Shown here: positions 9,123 to 17,649 of the stretch, piece after piece
How positions within the stretch are numbered: the stretch's first letter is position 1
Layout: each line of letters opens with the position of its first letter
Origin: Clostridium sp. UBA4548
GTDB taxonomy: Bacteria > Bacillota > Clostridia > Clostridiales > Clostridiaceae
DNA: 64,000 bases
Direction of reading: 5' to 3'
Assembly (NCBI RefSeq): GCF_002387895.1
Contig: NZ_DGLI01000013.1
Location: forward strand, 1-64,000
The notes under the pieces: generated by a model
What the model was told of the DNA's origin: nothing
The model's input: the letters and a program-made list of their open reading frames with translations, nothing else
Database searches by the model: none
Position numbers and translations under genes: made by a program

Positions 9123-10304
9123 ATGAGAAAGTTTAGAATTGGAATCATTGGGGCAGGAATGAGAGCTATATTTCTTATGAATGAAATTCTAGAAAGAAAG
9201 GAACTTCAGGTTGTTGCCTTATCAGATGTTAGCGAATATAGTATGAATCAATTATGTAATAAATTTGATCAGCAATGGCATAAATATAAGAATTATCAGG
9301 ATTTACTTGCTAGAGAAGATATAGAAGGGGTCATTATATTAAGTCCAGATTATGTTCATGAAGAACAAGCAGTTGCAGCCTTTCAGGCAGGAAAACATGT
9401 GTTTTTAGAAAAACCCATAGCCATAACTATTGAGGGCGGCAAAAGAGTAATTGAGGCAAGGGATAAAAGCGGTAAGATACTCCTTGTGGGTTTTGTTTTA
9501 CGATACAACAAGGCTTACAGAAAAATGAAGGAATTAATTGATTCGGGCATAATTGGAGAGGTAAAAACCGGTTGGGTACTACATTCTGTAGGATCGGGAA
9601 GTGATTGGTATTTTCATGATTGGCATGGAAGTATGAAAAATACAGGAGGTTTACTTCTACAAAAGGGGAGTCATGACCTTGATATGATAAATTGGATAGT
9701 AAATTCTAAGGTTAAAAGAATTGTGGCTCTTGGCAGTCAGGACTTGTTTGGTGGAGACAAATCAAATGATTTAGTGTGCCAAAAGTGTGAAGATAGAGGT
9801 TATTGTAGTGAGGCTATAGTAGATAGAAATATAAGCTGGAAAAGACCAGATGGAAAAGGTGCCGAAGTACTTTACAATCAGTGGAGAAATCAGTGTGTGT
9901 ATAGAAAAGAAGTGGATGTATTAGATAATCACCTTATGTTATTGGACTATGAAAGTGGGGTTAAAGTAAGTTACATGGAATGTCATTATACTCCAGAGGA
10001 TAATAGAGAATATATATTTATTGGAACTAAAGGTAAGCTAAAACTTGATGATTCAAAGGATTTAATTACCATTCAATTAAGAAATAGTATATATGATAGG
10101 GAAGAAAAAACAACCTTTGAAAACCTCCAGATGTCAGAGGGGCATGGTGGTGGGGATAAACATATTATTGATGATTTTATCCAGGGATTAAAAACAGGAA
10201 AGCAACCCAAAGTTGGTGGTGAAGCTGGTCTCAAAGCTATTGAGATAGGTATAGTTGCTCAGGAAGTTATAGCATTTGGCGAGGATAACCAATTTTTAAA
10301 TTAA
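9123..10304 (+). CDS. Gfo/Idh/MocA-family oxidoreductase, copy 2
   Basis: The 393-residue paralogue resembles the product of the gene at 6826 along its whole length, with the same Rossmann motif (GIIGAGMRA), EKP motif and GSHDLD motif. The unusual cysteines Cys219, Cys222, Cys228 and Cys258 are kept at identical positions, which argues that they matter. ATG 9123 is preferred over ATG 9117 because GGAGG (9111-9115) is 7 bases from the former and 1 from the latter. The pair probably arose by duplication and may form a heteromer or act on successive sugar intermediates. Confidence 0.87.
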   Translation: MRKFRIGIIGAGMRAIFLMNEILERKELQVVALSDVSEYSMNQLCNKFDQQWHKYKNYQDLLAREDIEGVIILSPDYVHEEQAVAAFQAGKHVFLEKPIAITIEGGKRVIEARDKSGKILLVGFVLRYNKAYRKMKELIDSGIIGEVKTGWVLHSVGSGSDWYFHDWHGSMKNTGGLLLQKGSHDLDMINWIVNSKVKRIVALGSQDLFGGDKSNDLVCQKCEDRGYCSEAIVDRNISWKRPDGKGAEVLYNQWRNQCVYRKEVDVLDNHLMLLDYESGVKVSYMECHYTPEDNREYIFIGTKGKLKLDDSKDLITIQLRNSIYDREEKTTFENLQMSEGHGGGDKHIIDDFIQGLKTGKQPKVGGEAGLKAIEIGIVAQEVIAFGEDNQFLN

Positions 10305-10515
10305 AAACATAAAATATTAAATGCAAAAATAAATTAATTAGCAGGATACTAACAATTAATGTATATGTCTTTTTAGACAAATTAAAAGTCCATTTTGATA
10401 AATATTAAAATTCCTTTGAAAGTTATAATTTTAATATAGACAAATCAAATGAGTTTAAAGTTATAGAACTTATTATTACTACTAGTTAAGTTTTAATAAG
10501 ATTGGGGGGCTTAAA

Positions 10516-11532
10516 ATGAAGATATTAGTAACTGGGGGAGCTGGTTATGTTGGAAGCCATACTTGTGTAGAGCTTTTAGAAGCTGGTTATGAAGTAGTGG
10601 TGGTAGATAATCTTATAAATAGTAGTGAAGAAGCTTTAAAAAAAGTTAGGGAAATAACCCATAAGGATATAAAGTTTTATAAAATAGATTTAAGAGATAA
10701 AGAATCTCTAGAAGAAATTTTCATGAAAAATAAGATAGATGCAGTAATTCACTTTGCAGGCTTAAAGGCCGTAGGCGAATCTGTTGAAAATCCGATTAGA
10801 TACTATAATAACAATCTTTTTAGTACACTAATCCTTTGTGAAGTTATGCAAAGTTTCAAGGTGAAAAATTTAGTTTTCAGCTCTTCTGCAACAGTTTATG
10901 GTAATCCGCGTACTGTACCAATTACAGAAGAATTCCCTCTTAGCTGCACAAACCCCTATGGAAGAACTAAGTTATTTATCGAAGAAATTCTAAGGGATAT
11001 ATATACATCTGATAATAATTTTAATATTGCTATTCTTAGGTATTTTAATCCAGTAGGTGCTCACGAAAGTGGAAAAATTGGGGAAGACCCTAATGGAATT
11101 CCTAATAACTTAGTGCCTTTTATTTCACAAGTAGCTATAGGAAAACTTAAGGAACTTAAGGTCTTTGGTAATGATTACCCAACTCCTGATGGAACTGGAA
11201 TAAGAGACTATATTCATGTAGTGGATTTAGCTCAAGGACACATTAAAGCCTTAAAGAAACTAGAGGAAAGACCAGGGGTTATAACTTATAATCTCGGAAC
11301 TGGAAAAGGGTACAGTGTTTTAGAAATGATTCACGCCTTTCAATTAGCTTCAGGAAAGGAAATTCCCTATAAAATTGTTGGAAGAAGGCCAGGAGATATT
11401 TCACAATGCTATGCAGACCCAACAAAAGCTGAAAAGGAAATAGATTTTAAACCTAAAAGGACAATTTACCATATGTGTGCAGATGCTTGGTGCTGGCAAT
11501 GTACTAATCCAAGTGGTTATGGAGACAGTTAA
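10516..11532 (+). CDS. galE: UDP-glucose 4-epimerase
   Basis: The 338-residue short-chain dehydrogenase-type epimerase interconverts UDP-glucose and UDP-galactose, and in many bacteria also the N-acetyl forms. It has the Rossmann motif TGGAGYVGSH at the N-terminus, catalytic Tyr148-x3-Lys152 and the SSSATVYG segment. GGGGGG precedes the ATG. It is followed by a sugar-1-phosphate uridylyltransferase-like gene and nahK, an order reminiscent of the bifidobacterial lnp/GNB-LNB pathway genes. Confidence 0.94.
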   Translation: MKILVTGGAGYVGSHTCVELLEAGYEVVVVDNLINSSEEALKKVREITHKDIKFYKIDLRDKESLEEIFMKNKIDAVIHFAGLKAVGESVENPIRYYNNNLFSTLILCEVMQSFKVKNLVFSSSATVYGNPRTVPITEEFPLSCTNPYGRTKLFIEEILRDIYTSDNNFNIAILRYFNPVGAHESGKIGEDPNGIPNNLVPFISQVAIGKLKELKVFGNDYPTPDGTGIRDYIHVVDLAQGHIKALKKLEERPGVITYNLGTGKGYSVLEMIHAFQLASGKEIPYKIVGRRPGDISQCYADPTKAEKEIDFKPKRTIYHMCADAWCWQCTNPSGYGDS

Positions 11533-11554
11533 GGAGTAAAGGGGGAATACCATT

Positions 11555-12484
11555 ATGATAAAACCTACATTAGTGGTTATGGCTGCAGGCATGGGGAGTA
11601 GATTTGGAGGCTTAAAGCAAATTACTCCTGTTGGTCCTAATGAGGAAATTATAATTGACTACTCAATTTATGATGCTATAAAAGCAGGCTTTGGAAAGGT
11701 CATATTTATAATAAAAGAAGAAGAGGTAGAGAACTTTAAGAATAGTATAGGAAAAAGAATTGAAGACTTAATCGAAACGGTTTATGTATTTCAAAAGTTA
11801 GATATGTTACCAAGGGGGTATAGCGTACCTCAAGAGAGAAGTAAGCCTTGGGGTACAGCTCATGCAATTATGTGCTGTAAGAACTATGTAGACACACCTT
11901 TTTTAGTAATTAACGCAGATGATTTTTATGGAGCTACTACTTATAAAATTATCCATGATTATCTTATAAGGTTAAAGGATAATAAAGAGCTTTACCAATA
12001 TGCAATGGTAGGCTTTAAGTTAGAAAATACTCTTTCTGACAATGGTTATGTCGCTAGAGGAGTATGTGAAGTTGATGACTTAGGGTTTTTAAGAGAAATT
12101 AGAGAAAGAACTGAAATAAAAAAGTTTCAGGAGGAAGTAAAATATCGTGAAAATGGAGAAAAATGGGTTAGTATTCCAGAAAGCAGCATAGTTTCAATGA
12201 ATGCTTGGGGACTTACACCTAGTATATTTGATGAATTAGAAAAGAAATTCAGAATTTTTTTAGAGGAAAAACAGGATGAAATCTTAAAAGCAGAATATTT
12301 TTTACCTACTGTAATCGATAGTTTGATCCATGAAAATAAAGCTAAAGTAAAAGTTCTTAAATCTGAGGAGCAATGGTATGGTGTTACTTATAAAGAAGAT
12401 AGACAGATTATAAACACTGCAATCTTAAACTTAGTTCATAAGGGCATATATCCAGCAAATTTATGGGGGAAGCAAGATGAATAA
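11555..12484 (+). CDS. Nucleotidyltransferase, probable UTP-hexose-1-phosphate uridylyltransferase
   Basis: The 309-residue protein starts with the NTP-transferase signature VVMAAGMGSRFGGLKQ and has a later ADD motif (INADDFYGA) for the metal. It differs from GalU and RmlA in length and flanking motifs. Its place between galE and nahK suggests it activates hexose-1-phosphate or N-acetylhexosamine-1-phosphate made by NahK, but the substrate is inferred. Its end overlaps the nahK start by 8 bases. Confidence 0.8.
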   Translation: MIKPTLVVMAAGMGSRFGGLKQITPVGPNEEIIIDYSIYDAIKAGFGKVIFIIKEEEVENFKNSIGKRIEDLIETVYVFQKLDMLPRGYSVPQERSKPWGTAHAIMCCKNYVDTPFLVINADDFYGATTYKIIHDYLIRLKDNKELYQYAMVGFKLENTLSDNGYVARGVCEVDDLGFLREIRERTEIKKFQEEVKYRENGEKWVSIPESSIVSMNAWGLTPSIFDELEKKFRIFLEEKQDEILKAEYFLPTVIDSLIHENKAKVKVLKSEEQWYGVTYKEDRQIINTAILNLVHKGIYPANLWGKQDE

Positions 12485-13583
12485 TAATTATAATTTTGAA
12501 GAAATAGTAAATCACTTCAATTATGAAGGTGATTTGATTAGGGTAGAGCCTTATGGTTCTGGCCATATAAATGATACTTTTGCAGTAACCTTTAATAAGT
12601 ATGAAGGTAAAGTTGTTAGATATATTTTGCAAAGAATAAATACAAATATTTTTAAAGAACCTGAAAAACTTATGGAAAATATAGAGAATGTAACTAGGTT
12701 TTTAAAGAATAAAATCAACGCTTTGGGAGGAAATCCACATCGAGAAACATTAAATTTGATATATACTGTTGATCATAAACCTTTTTACCATAGTTCATCA
12801 GGAGATTACTGGAGAAGTTATGTATTTATTGAAGGAGCAAAGACCTATCAGGTAGTGGAAACCTTACAACATTTTTACAATGCAGGAAAGGCTTTAGGAA
12901 ACTTTGAGCAATTACTTTCTGACTTTCCAGCAGAAAAGCTACATGAAACCATTCCAAACTTTCATAATACTAAAGCTAGATATGAAGAATTTTTGATGGC
13001 CTTAGCTGAGGATAAAATGAATAGAGCTAAGGATATTAAAAAGGAAATAGAGTTTGTATTGGAAAGAGGAAAGGAAACCACTATTTTGGTAGACCTTTTA
13101 AATGAAGGGAAGTTACCACTTAGGGTTACCCATAATGATACAAAATTTAATAATGTTATGATAGACAATGAAACCGGTGAGGGAATTTGTGTAATAGATT
13201 TAGATACCATAATGCCCGGATTATCTCTTTATGACTTCGGGGATTCTATTCGTTCTGGAGCTAATCTAGCAGAGGAAGATGAGAGAGACTTATCTAAAGT
13301 ATCGATGGATTTATCACTGTTTGAGCATTTTACTCACGGATTTTTAGAAGGGACTAAGCACTCACTAAGGGACATTGAAATAGAGTATTTACCTTTTGCA
13401 GCTAAAATCATGACCCTAGAATGTGGGATTAGATTTTTAAGCGATCACTTAAATGGCGATATTTATTTTAAAATTTATAGGGAAAATCATAATTTAGATA
13501 GAGCAAGAACTCAATTTAAAATGGTTATGGATATGGAAGGAAAGTTTAGTGAAATGAAGGCTATTGTAAAGAAGTATAGCTGA
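12477..13583 (+). CDS. nahK: N-acetylhexosamine 1-kinase (anomeric kinase)
   Basis: The 368-residue member of the aminoglycoside phosphotransferase fold strongly resembles Bifidobacterium NahK. It has the N-terminal segments EPYGSGHINDTF and YILQRINTNIF, the catalytic loop THNDTKFNN with Asp221, and the metal-binding IDLDT with Asp241. NahK phosphorylates N-acetylglucosamine and N-acetylgalactosamine at O1. It overlaps the uridylyltransferase gene by 8 bases and precedes a broken kinase and nagB. The GH112 phosphorylase usually linked to this pathway is not in the window. Confidence 0.86.
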   Translation: MNNNYNFEEIVNHFNYEGDLIRVEPYGSGHINDTFAVTFNKYEGKVVRYILQRINTNIFKEPEKLMENIENVTRFLKNKINALGGNPHRETLNLIYTVDHKPFYHSSSGDYWRSYVFIEGAKTYQVVETLQHFYNAGKALGNFEQLLSDFPAEKLHETIPNFHNTKARYEEFLMALAEDKMNRAKDIKKEIEFVLERGKETTILVDLLNEGKLPLRVTHNDTKFNNVMIDNETGEGICVIDLDTIMPGLSLYDFGDSIRSGANLAEEDERDLSKVSMDLSLFEHFTHGFLEGTKHSLRDIEIEYLPFAAKIMTLECGIRFLSDHLNGDIYFKIYRENHNLDRARTQFKMVMDMEGKFSEMKAIVKKYS

Positions 13584-13634
13584 TTCACTAAGAGGTTCGG
13601 CATAGGGAAATTTAATAAAGTTAAAGAAAAAAAC

Positions 13635-13970
13635 ATGATAAACAGGGGAGCTATGAAGGGTAGAAATGGAGTTATAGAAGTTTTAGAAAAATACAAAAGA
13701 GATAAAAAAATTAAGAAGGCCACTATAGGCATTGACTCCGCAATAGATAAAGTAGTTAGGGTTGTGCGTAATAAATCAACAAATAACGGAAAAGAATTTT
13801 TTTCAAGTATCTCACAGTTTGGGGAGTATATTACTTCTAAAAGTGCAATAAGTTGTGGGATAGAGTTAAGTGAAAGGTTTCTTAAGTTGGGAGACAATGC
13901 CCCCATTGCAAGTAATATCCTTGGGAATTAGGGGTAACGGTTAACTGTGTTAGCCTTTTGGAATTACAAT
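13635..13970 (+). pseudogene. Remnant of a PfkB-family sugar kinase
   Basis: The open frame at 13635-13931 encodes 98 residues that look like the N-terminus of a PfkB/ribokinase-family kinase of about 370 residues: KKATIGIDSAIDKVVRVV corresponds to the first strand, and KLGDNAPIASNILGN to the glycine/asparagine motif. The frame then stops, but shifting it near 13925 continues with LGVTVNCVSLLE, the next expected strand, before homology ends. So the gene has both a frameshift and a large 3' deletion. It probably belonged to the same amino-sugar operon. Confidence 0.65.
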
Positions 13971-14016
13971 GTCTTTATGTTAAACAACCAAAGCTCTCTA
14001 CTGAGGGAGGGATCAT

Positions 14017-14742
14017 ATGAAAGTTATTATTGCTAGAGACTATAAGGAATTAAGCAAAAAGGTTTCAAGCATTTTGGCAAGTCAACTAATTCTAAAGCCA
14101 GAAAGTGTTTTAGGATTAGCTACTGGTTCCACGCCTATAGGAACCTATGAGGAACTTATAAAGCTACATAAACAAGGTGTGATTAGCTTTTCAAGTGTTA
14201 CTACATTTAATTTAGATGAATATTATGGCTTAGATAGTAATAATCCTAATAGTTATAGTTATTTCATGAGAGACAAATTATTCAATCATATAGATATAAA
14301 TAGTAATAAAATTCATATACCAAATGGTTTAGCTAAAAATGTACAAAAAGAGTGTGAATACTATGAGGAAAAAATTATTGAAAAGGGTGGCATTGATATG
14401 CAGCTTCTTGGTATAGGTAGAAATGGACACATTGGTTTTAATGAACCTGACATTAAATTTGAAGCTATAACCCATCTTGTAAACCTAGATACAGATACTA
14501 TTTATGCTAACGCTAGATTCTTTAAAGATGTTAAAGGCGTTCCTAAGAAAGCCATAAGCATGGGCATAAAGACAATAATGAACTCAAAGAAAATATTGTT
14601 ATTAGCTTCTGGTGAGGCAAAGGCACAAATAGTTTATGATACATTATACGGAAAAATAACCCCTGAAATTCCAGCTTCAGTGCTTCAGCTTCATCCTAAT
14701 GTAATAGTAATAGTTGATAAACAGGCGGCTAAGTATTTATAA
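14017..14742 (+). CDS. nagB: Glucosamine-6-phosphate deaminase
   Basis: The 241-residue enzyme converts glucosamine-6-phosphate to fructose-6-phosphate and ammonia, feeding amino sugars into glycolysis. It shows the family motifs LATGSTPIGTYEEL, NLDEYYGL (Asp67 in the position of the E. coli catalytic Asp72) and GIGRNGHIGFNEP. GGGAGGG precedes the ATG. It closes the sugar block after nahK and the broken kinase and is followed by a terminator at 14920. nagA is not in the window. Confidence 0.95.
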   Translation: MKVIIARDYKELSKKVSSILASQLILKPESVLGLATGSTPIGTYEELIKLHKQGVISFSSVTTFNLDEYYGLDSNNPNSYSYFMRDKLFNHIDINSNKIHIPNGLAKNVQKECEYYEEKIIEKGGIDMQLLGIGRNGHIGFNEPDIKFEAITHLVNLDTDTIYANARFFKDVKGVPKKAISMGIKTIMNSKKILLLASGEAKAQIVYDTLYGKITPEIPASVLQLHPNVIVIVDKQAAKYL

Positions 14743-15162
14743 AACTTAACTAAAATATTTTAAAGTGACTACAGAAATAAAGAAAGAAGGAAATCTCCAT
14801 TTAAAAATAATTAAGTAGCGGTAGAGATTGTTATTAAAAAAAAACTCATGGTTAAAAGCAACAGCTGAAGTTATTTATAATTTAAAGCTAATGAGAGTAT
14901 CAAGTAAGTGACTATGGTGAGCTGTGCATGAAAGTGCATGGCTTTTTTAATTTTTTTCATAATTTTATTATGAATTAATAATTTTCATAACTAACTTTTG
15001 CTTAAAAGTATCTAGTAAAGATAGTATAATCATTAATTTTAAACACAACACTTTTATAGGGGGTAAAGTTAAGATAAAAGTAGAGCTAACAAATATATAA
15101 TAAAAAAATATTTTATATATAAAAAGTAAAAAACAATTAACAACAAGGACATAATATTAATA
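14743..15162. other. Non-coding stretch between nagB and the MarR promoter
   Basis: Apart from the terminator at 14920 I see only AT-rich DNA with no convincing reading frame, RNA or repeat. Confidence 0.5.
14920..14957 (+). terminator. Terminator after nagB
   Basis: AGCTGTGCA (14920-14928) pairs with TGCATGGCT (14935-14943) with two G-U pairs, followed by TTTTTAATTTTTTT. Confidence 0.75.
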
Positions 15163-15211
15163 TTGACTGTTAGTCGACTAAATGATATTATAAATTATGT
15201 TAGACGGCTAA
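15163..15211 (+). promoter_or_regulatory. Promoter and twin operators of the MarR-ABC exporter operon
   Basis: TTGACT (15163-15168) and TATTAT (15186-15191) are separated by 17 bases, a very good sigma-A promoter. The perfect palindrome TTAGTCGACTAA (15170-15181) fills the spacer, and a second, 10 of 12 palindromic copy TTAGACGGCTAA lies at 15200-15211 over the expected transcription start. Their centres are 30 bp apart, about three helical turns. This is the arrangement expected of an autorepressing MarR protein. Confidence 0.8.
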
Positions 15212-15251
15212 TTAATTTTAGCATGCGATACATAGAGGAGGAATATAATAA

Positions 15252-15713
15252 ATGGAGGATAAGGGTTGCTTTAATCCAGATAATTTATACCATGTATTTG
15301 GGCAAATAATAAAGTTGCATTTTACCCGTTCTCATAACTTATTAGAGAAACAAGGGATTTATCCAGGACAGCCACCACTGTTATTTACATTATATTATAA
15401 GGATGGTCAAAGTCAAAAAGAACTTGCAGATAAGCTTAAGATTAAGCCTGCAACTGTAACTGTTATGATAACAAGAATGGAAAAGTCAGAACTGCTTACA
15501 AGAAAACAGGATGAGCAAGACCAAAGAATCTCTAGAGTTTTTATCACAGATAAGGGTAGAGAAATGTGTAAGAGACTTAAGAGTATTTTTGAAACTCTTA
15601 ATGAAGAGTGTTTTAGTAATTTTACGGAGGAGGAGAAGGTGTTGCTTCGTAGATTTTTTCTTCAAATGAGGGATAATTTAACAAAAGCTAGCTTGGATAA
15701 ATTAGGCGACTAA
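15252..15713 (+). CDS. MarR-family transcriptional regulator
   Basis: The 153-residue winged-helix protein has the central recognition segment QKELADKLKIKPATVTVMI and the wing LLTRKQDEQDQRISRVFIT. GAGGAGG precedes the ATG. It heads a run with two ABC exporter subunits about 200 bases downstream, and the palindromic sites in its own promoter suggest it represses the whole group until a drug or toxic ligand binds it. Confidence 0.92.
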   Translation: MEDKGCFNPDNLYHVFGQIIKLHFTRSHNLLEKQGIYPGQPPLLFTLYYKDGQSQKELADKLKIKPATVTVMITRMEKSELLTRKQDEQDQRISRVFITDKGREMCKRLKSIFETLNEECFSNFTEEEKVLLRRFFLQMRDNLTKASLDKLGD

Positions 15714-15919
15714 ATAATTGTGAAGTTGATTAATATGAGTTTCAGGTAAATACTAAGATGTTTACATTTGGGATTTGTATAACATTAGTAGGGCTTAATC
15801 CATAAGTACCTATATATTTTTTTAATTGGTAAGCAATTAAATATATAAGTTGAAGGAAAAAAATAATTAATAAGTAGTAAATAAAAAGAAGTTATTTAAT
15901 TGTCAGGAGATGATTATCA

Positions 15920-17647
15920 GTGATTAAGTTATATAAAAACTTAAAGCCATATACTGCTATGGTTATTGCAGTTTTAATTTTTGTGGCTTTACAATCAATT
16001 GGAGATTTGTATCTTCCAACTTTAATGTCTGACATAATTAATGAAGGAGTTATGCAGGGAGATACAAGTAGAATTTTACAAATAGGTGGAATCATGCTTT
16101 TAGTTGCTGGAGGCGGAGTTATTGCTTCTATTCTTGCCAGTTTATTATCAGCAAAGGTTGCAACTGGACTTGGAACAATTTTAAGAAGTAAGATTTTTAG
16201 AAGAGTTGAAAGTTTTTCCTTAAATGAATTTGATAAGCTAGGAACTGCAACCCTTATTACAAGAACTACAAATGACGTTACTCAAATTCAAACAGTTACT
16301 GTAATGATAATGCGTATGATGATTAGTGCACCTATTATGGCAACAGGTGGTATTTTTATGGCTCTTAGCAAGGATAAACCACTCACTTGGGTGCTAGCAG
16401 TTTCAATACCTGTTCTTGCAATAGTTGTAGCTATACTAGCATCAAGAATGATGCCACTATTTAAGCAAGTACAAGTAAAAATTGATAGAATTAACTTAGT
16501 TCTACGGGAAAAGCTTACAGGAATAAGAGTTATAAGAGCTTTTAATACAATTGAACGTGAAAGAGTACGTTTTGATGAGGCCAATGTGGATTTAACTCAA
16601 AACTATATTAAAGTTAATAGAATTATGGCTTTCATGATGCCTTCTATTATGCTGGTGATGAACTTCACTTCTTTAGCAATTCTTTGGTTTGGTGGAATTA
16701 GAATAAGTGAAGGTAGCATGGACTTAGGAGCTCTTGCAGCCTTTACTCAATATGCAATGCAAATAATGATGTCAATGCTTATGCTAGCAATGATGTTTAT
16801 AATGGTTCCTCGTGCTCAAGCAGCAGCAGTAAGAATTAATGAAGTTTTAGAAACTGTGCCTGATATAACAGATGCAGAAAACACAAAGGAAGATTTTAAT
16901 GGAAAGGGTTATGTGGAGTTTAAGGATGTAACCTTTAGCTATCATGGAGCTGAACAACCAGCACTTAATAATATATCCTTTGCAGCAAAGCCAGGGGAAG
17001 TAACTGCTGTTATTGGTAGTACAGGTTCTGGTAAGTCAACCTTAGTGAACTTAATTCCAAGATTTTATGATATAGATAGTGGAAGCATTCTTGTAGATGG
17101 AGTAGATATAAGAGAGATTTCTCAGGATAATCTTCGTAATAAAATAGGCTTCGTACCGCAAAAGGCTGTGTTATTCTCAGGAACTATTTCTGAAAATATA
17201 AAGTTTGGTAATGATAAAGCTACTGAAGAAGAAATTAGACATGCAGCAGAGGTGGCACAAGCAGCTGATTTTATAGCTACTATGGATGGAGGTTATGACC
17301 ATGAAATTGCACAAGGTGGTACAAATGTATCTGGTGGTCAAAAGCAACGTTTATCTATAGCACGTGCTCTAGTTAGAAGACCGGAAATATATATATTTGA
17401 TGATAGTTTTTCAGCTTTAGACTTTAAGACAGATGCAAAGTTAAGAGCTGCACTTAAAAAAGAAACTCTAGAATCAACAGTAATAATTGTTGCTCAAAGG
17501 GTTGGTACAGTTATGGATGCTGATAGAATTATAGTTTTAGATGAAGGAAGAATTGCGGGAATGGGTACTCACAAAGAATTACTAAATAATTGTGATGTTT
17601 ACCGTGAAATTGTATCCTCACAACTTTCAGAGGAGGAGATGAAATAG
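15920..17647 (+). CDS. ABC exporter half-transporter, degenerate-site subunit
   Basis: The 575-residue half-transporter has a six-helix membrane domain (about residues 10-310) followed by an ATPase: Walker A GSTGSGKS (residues 366-373), signature VSGGQ, and Walker B IYIFDDS, in which Asp495 replaces the catalytic glutamate. That substitution is typical of the degenerate subunit in heterodimeric exporters such as BmrC, LmrC and TM287. It starts with GTG, 9 bases after AGGAGA (15905-15910). The partner gene follows 2 bases after the stop. The MarR context suggests multidrug or toxic-compound export. Confidence 0.93.
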   Translation: MIKLYKNLKPYTAMVIAVLIFVALQSIGDLYLPTLMSDIINEGVMQGDTSRILQIGGIMLLVAGGGVIASILASLLSAKVATGLGTILRSKIFRRVESFSLNEFDKLGTATLITRTTNDVTQIQTVTVMIMRMMISAPIMATGGIFMALSKDKPLTWVLAVSIPVLAIVVAILASRMMPLFKQVQVKIDRINLVLREKLTGIRVIRAFNTIERERVRFDEANVDLTQNYIKVNRIMAFMMPSIMLVMNFTSLAILWFGGIRISEGSMDLGALAAFTQYAMQIMMSMLMLAMMFIMVPRAQAAAVRINEVLETVPDITDAENTKEDFNGKGYVEFKDVTFSYHGAEQPALNNISFAAKPGEVTAVIGSTGSGKSTLVNLIPRFYDIDSGSILVDGVDIREISQDNLRNKIGFVPQKAVLFSGTISENIKFGNDKATEEEIRHAAEVAQAADFIATMDGGYDHEIAQGGTNVSGGQKQRLSIARALVRRPEIYIFDDSFSALDFKTDAKLRAALKKETLESTVIIVAQRVGTVMDADRIIVLDEGRIAGMGTHKELLNNCDVYREIVSSQLSEEEMK

Positions 17648-17649
17648 CC

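Noticed and set aside
11400..11532. A suspected frameshift at the end of galE because of an odd cysteine-rich C-terminus
   Set aside because: The ending still follows the normal GalE pattern (W-Q-x-NP-x-GY) and the length is usual.
13511..13906. A 131-codon open frame on the minus strand
   Set aside because: It overlaps nahK's end and the broken kinase; the plus strand carries recognisable PfkB sequence, and the minus frame has no ribosome binding site or family resemblance.
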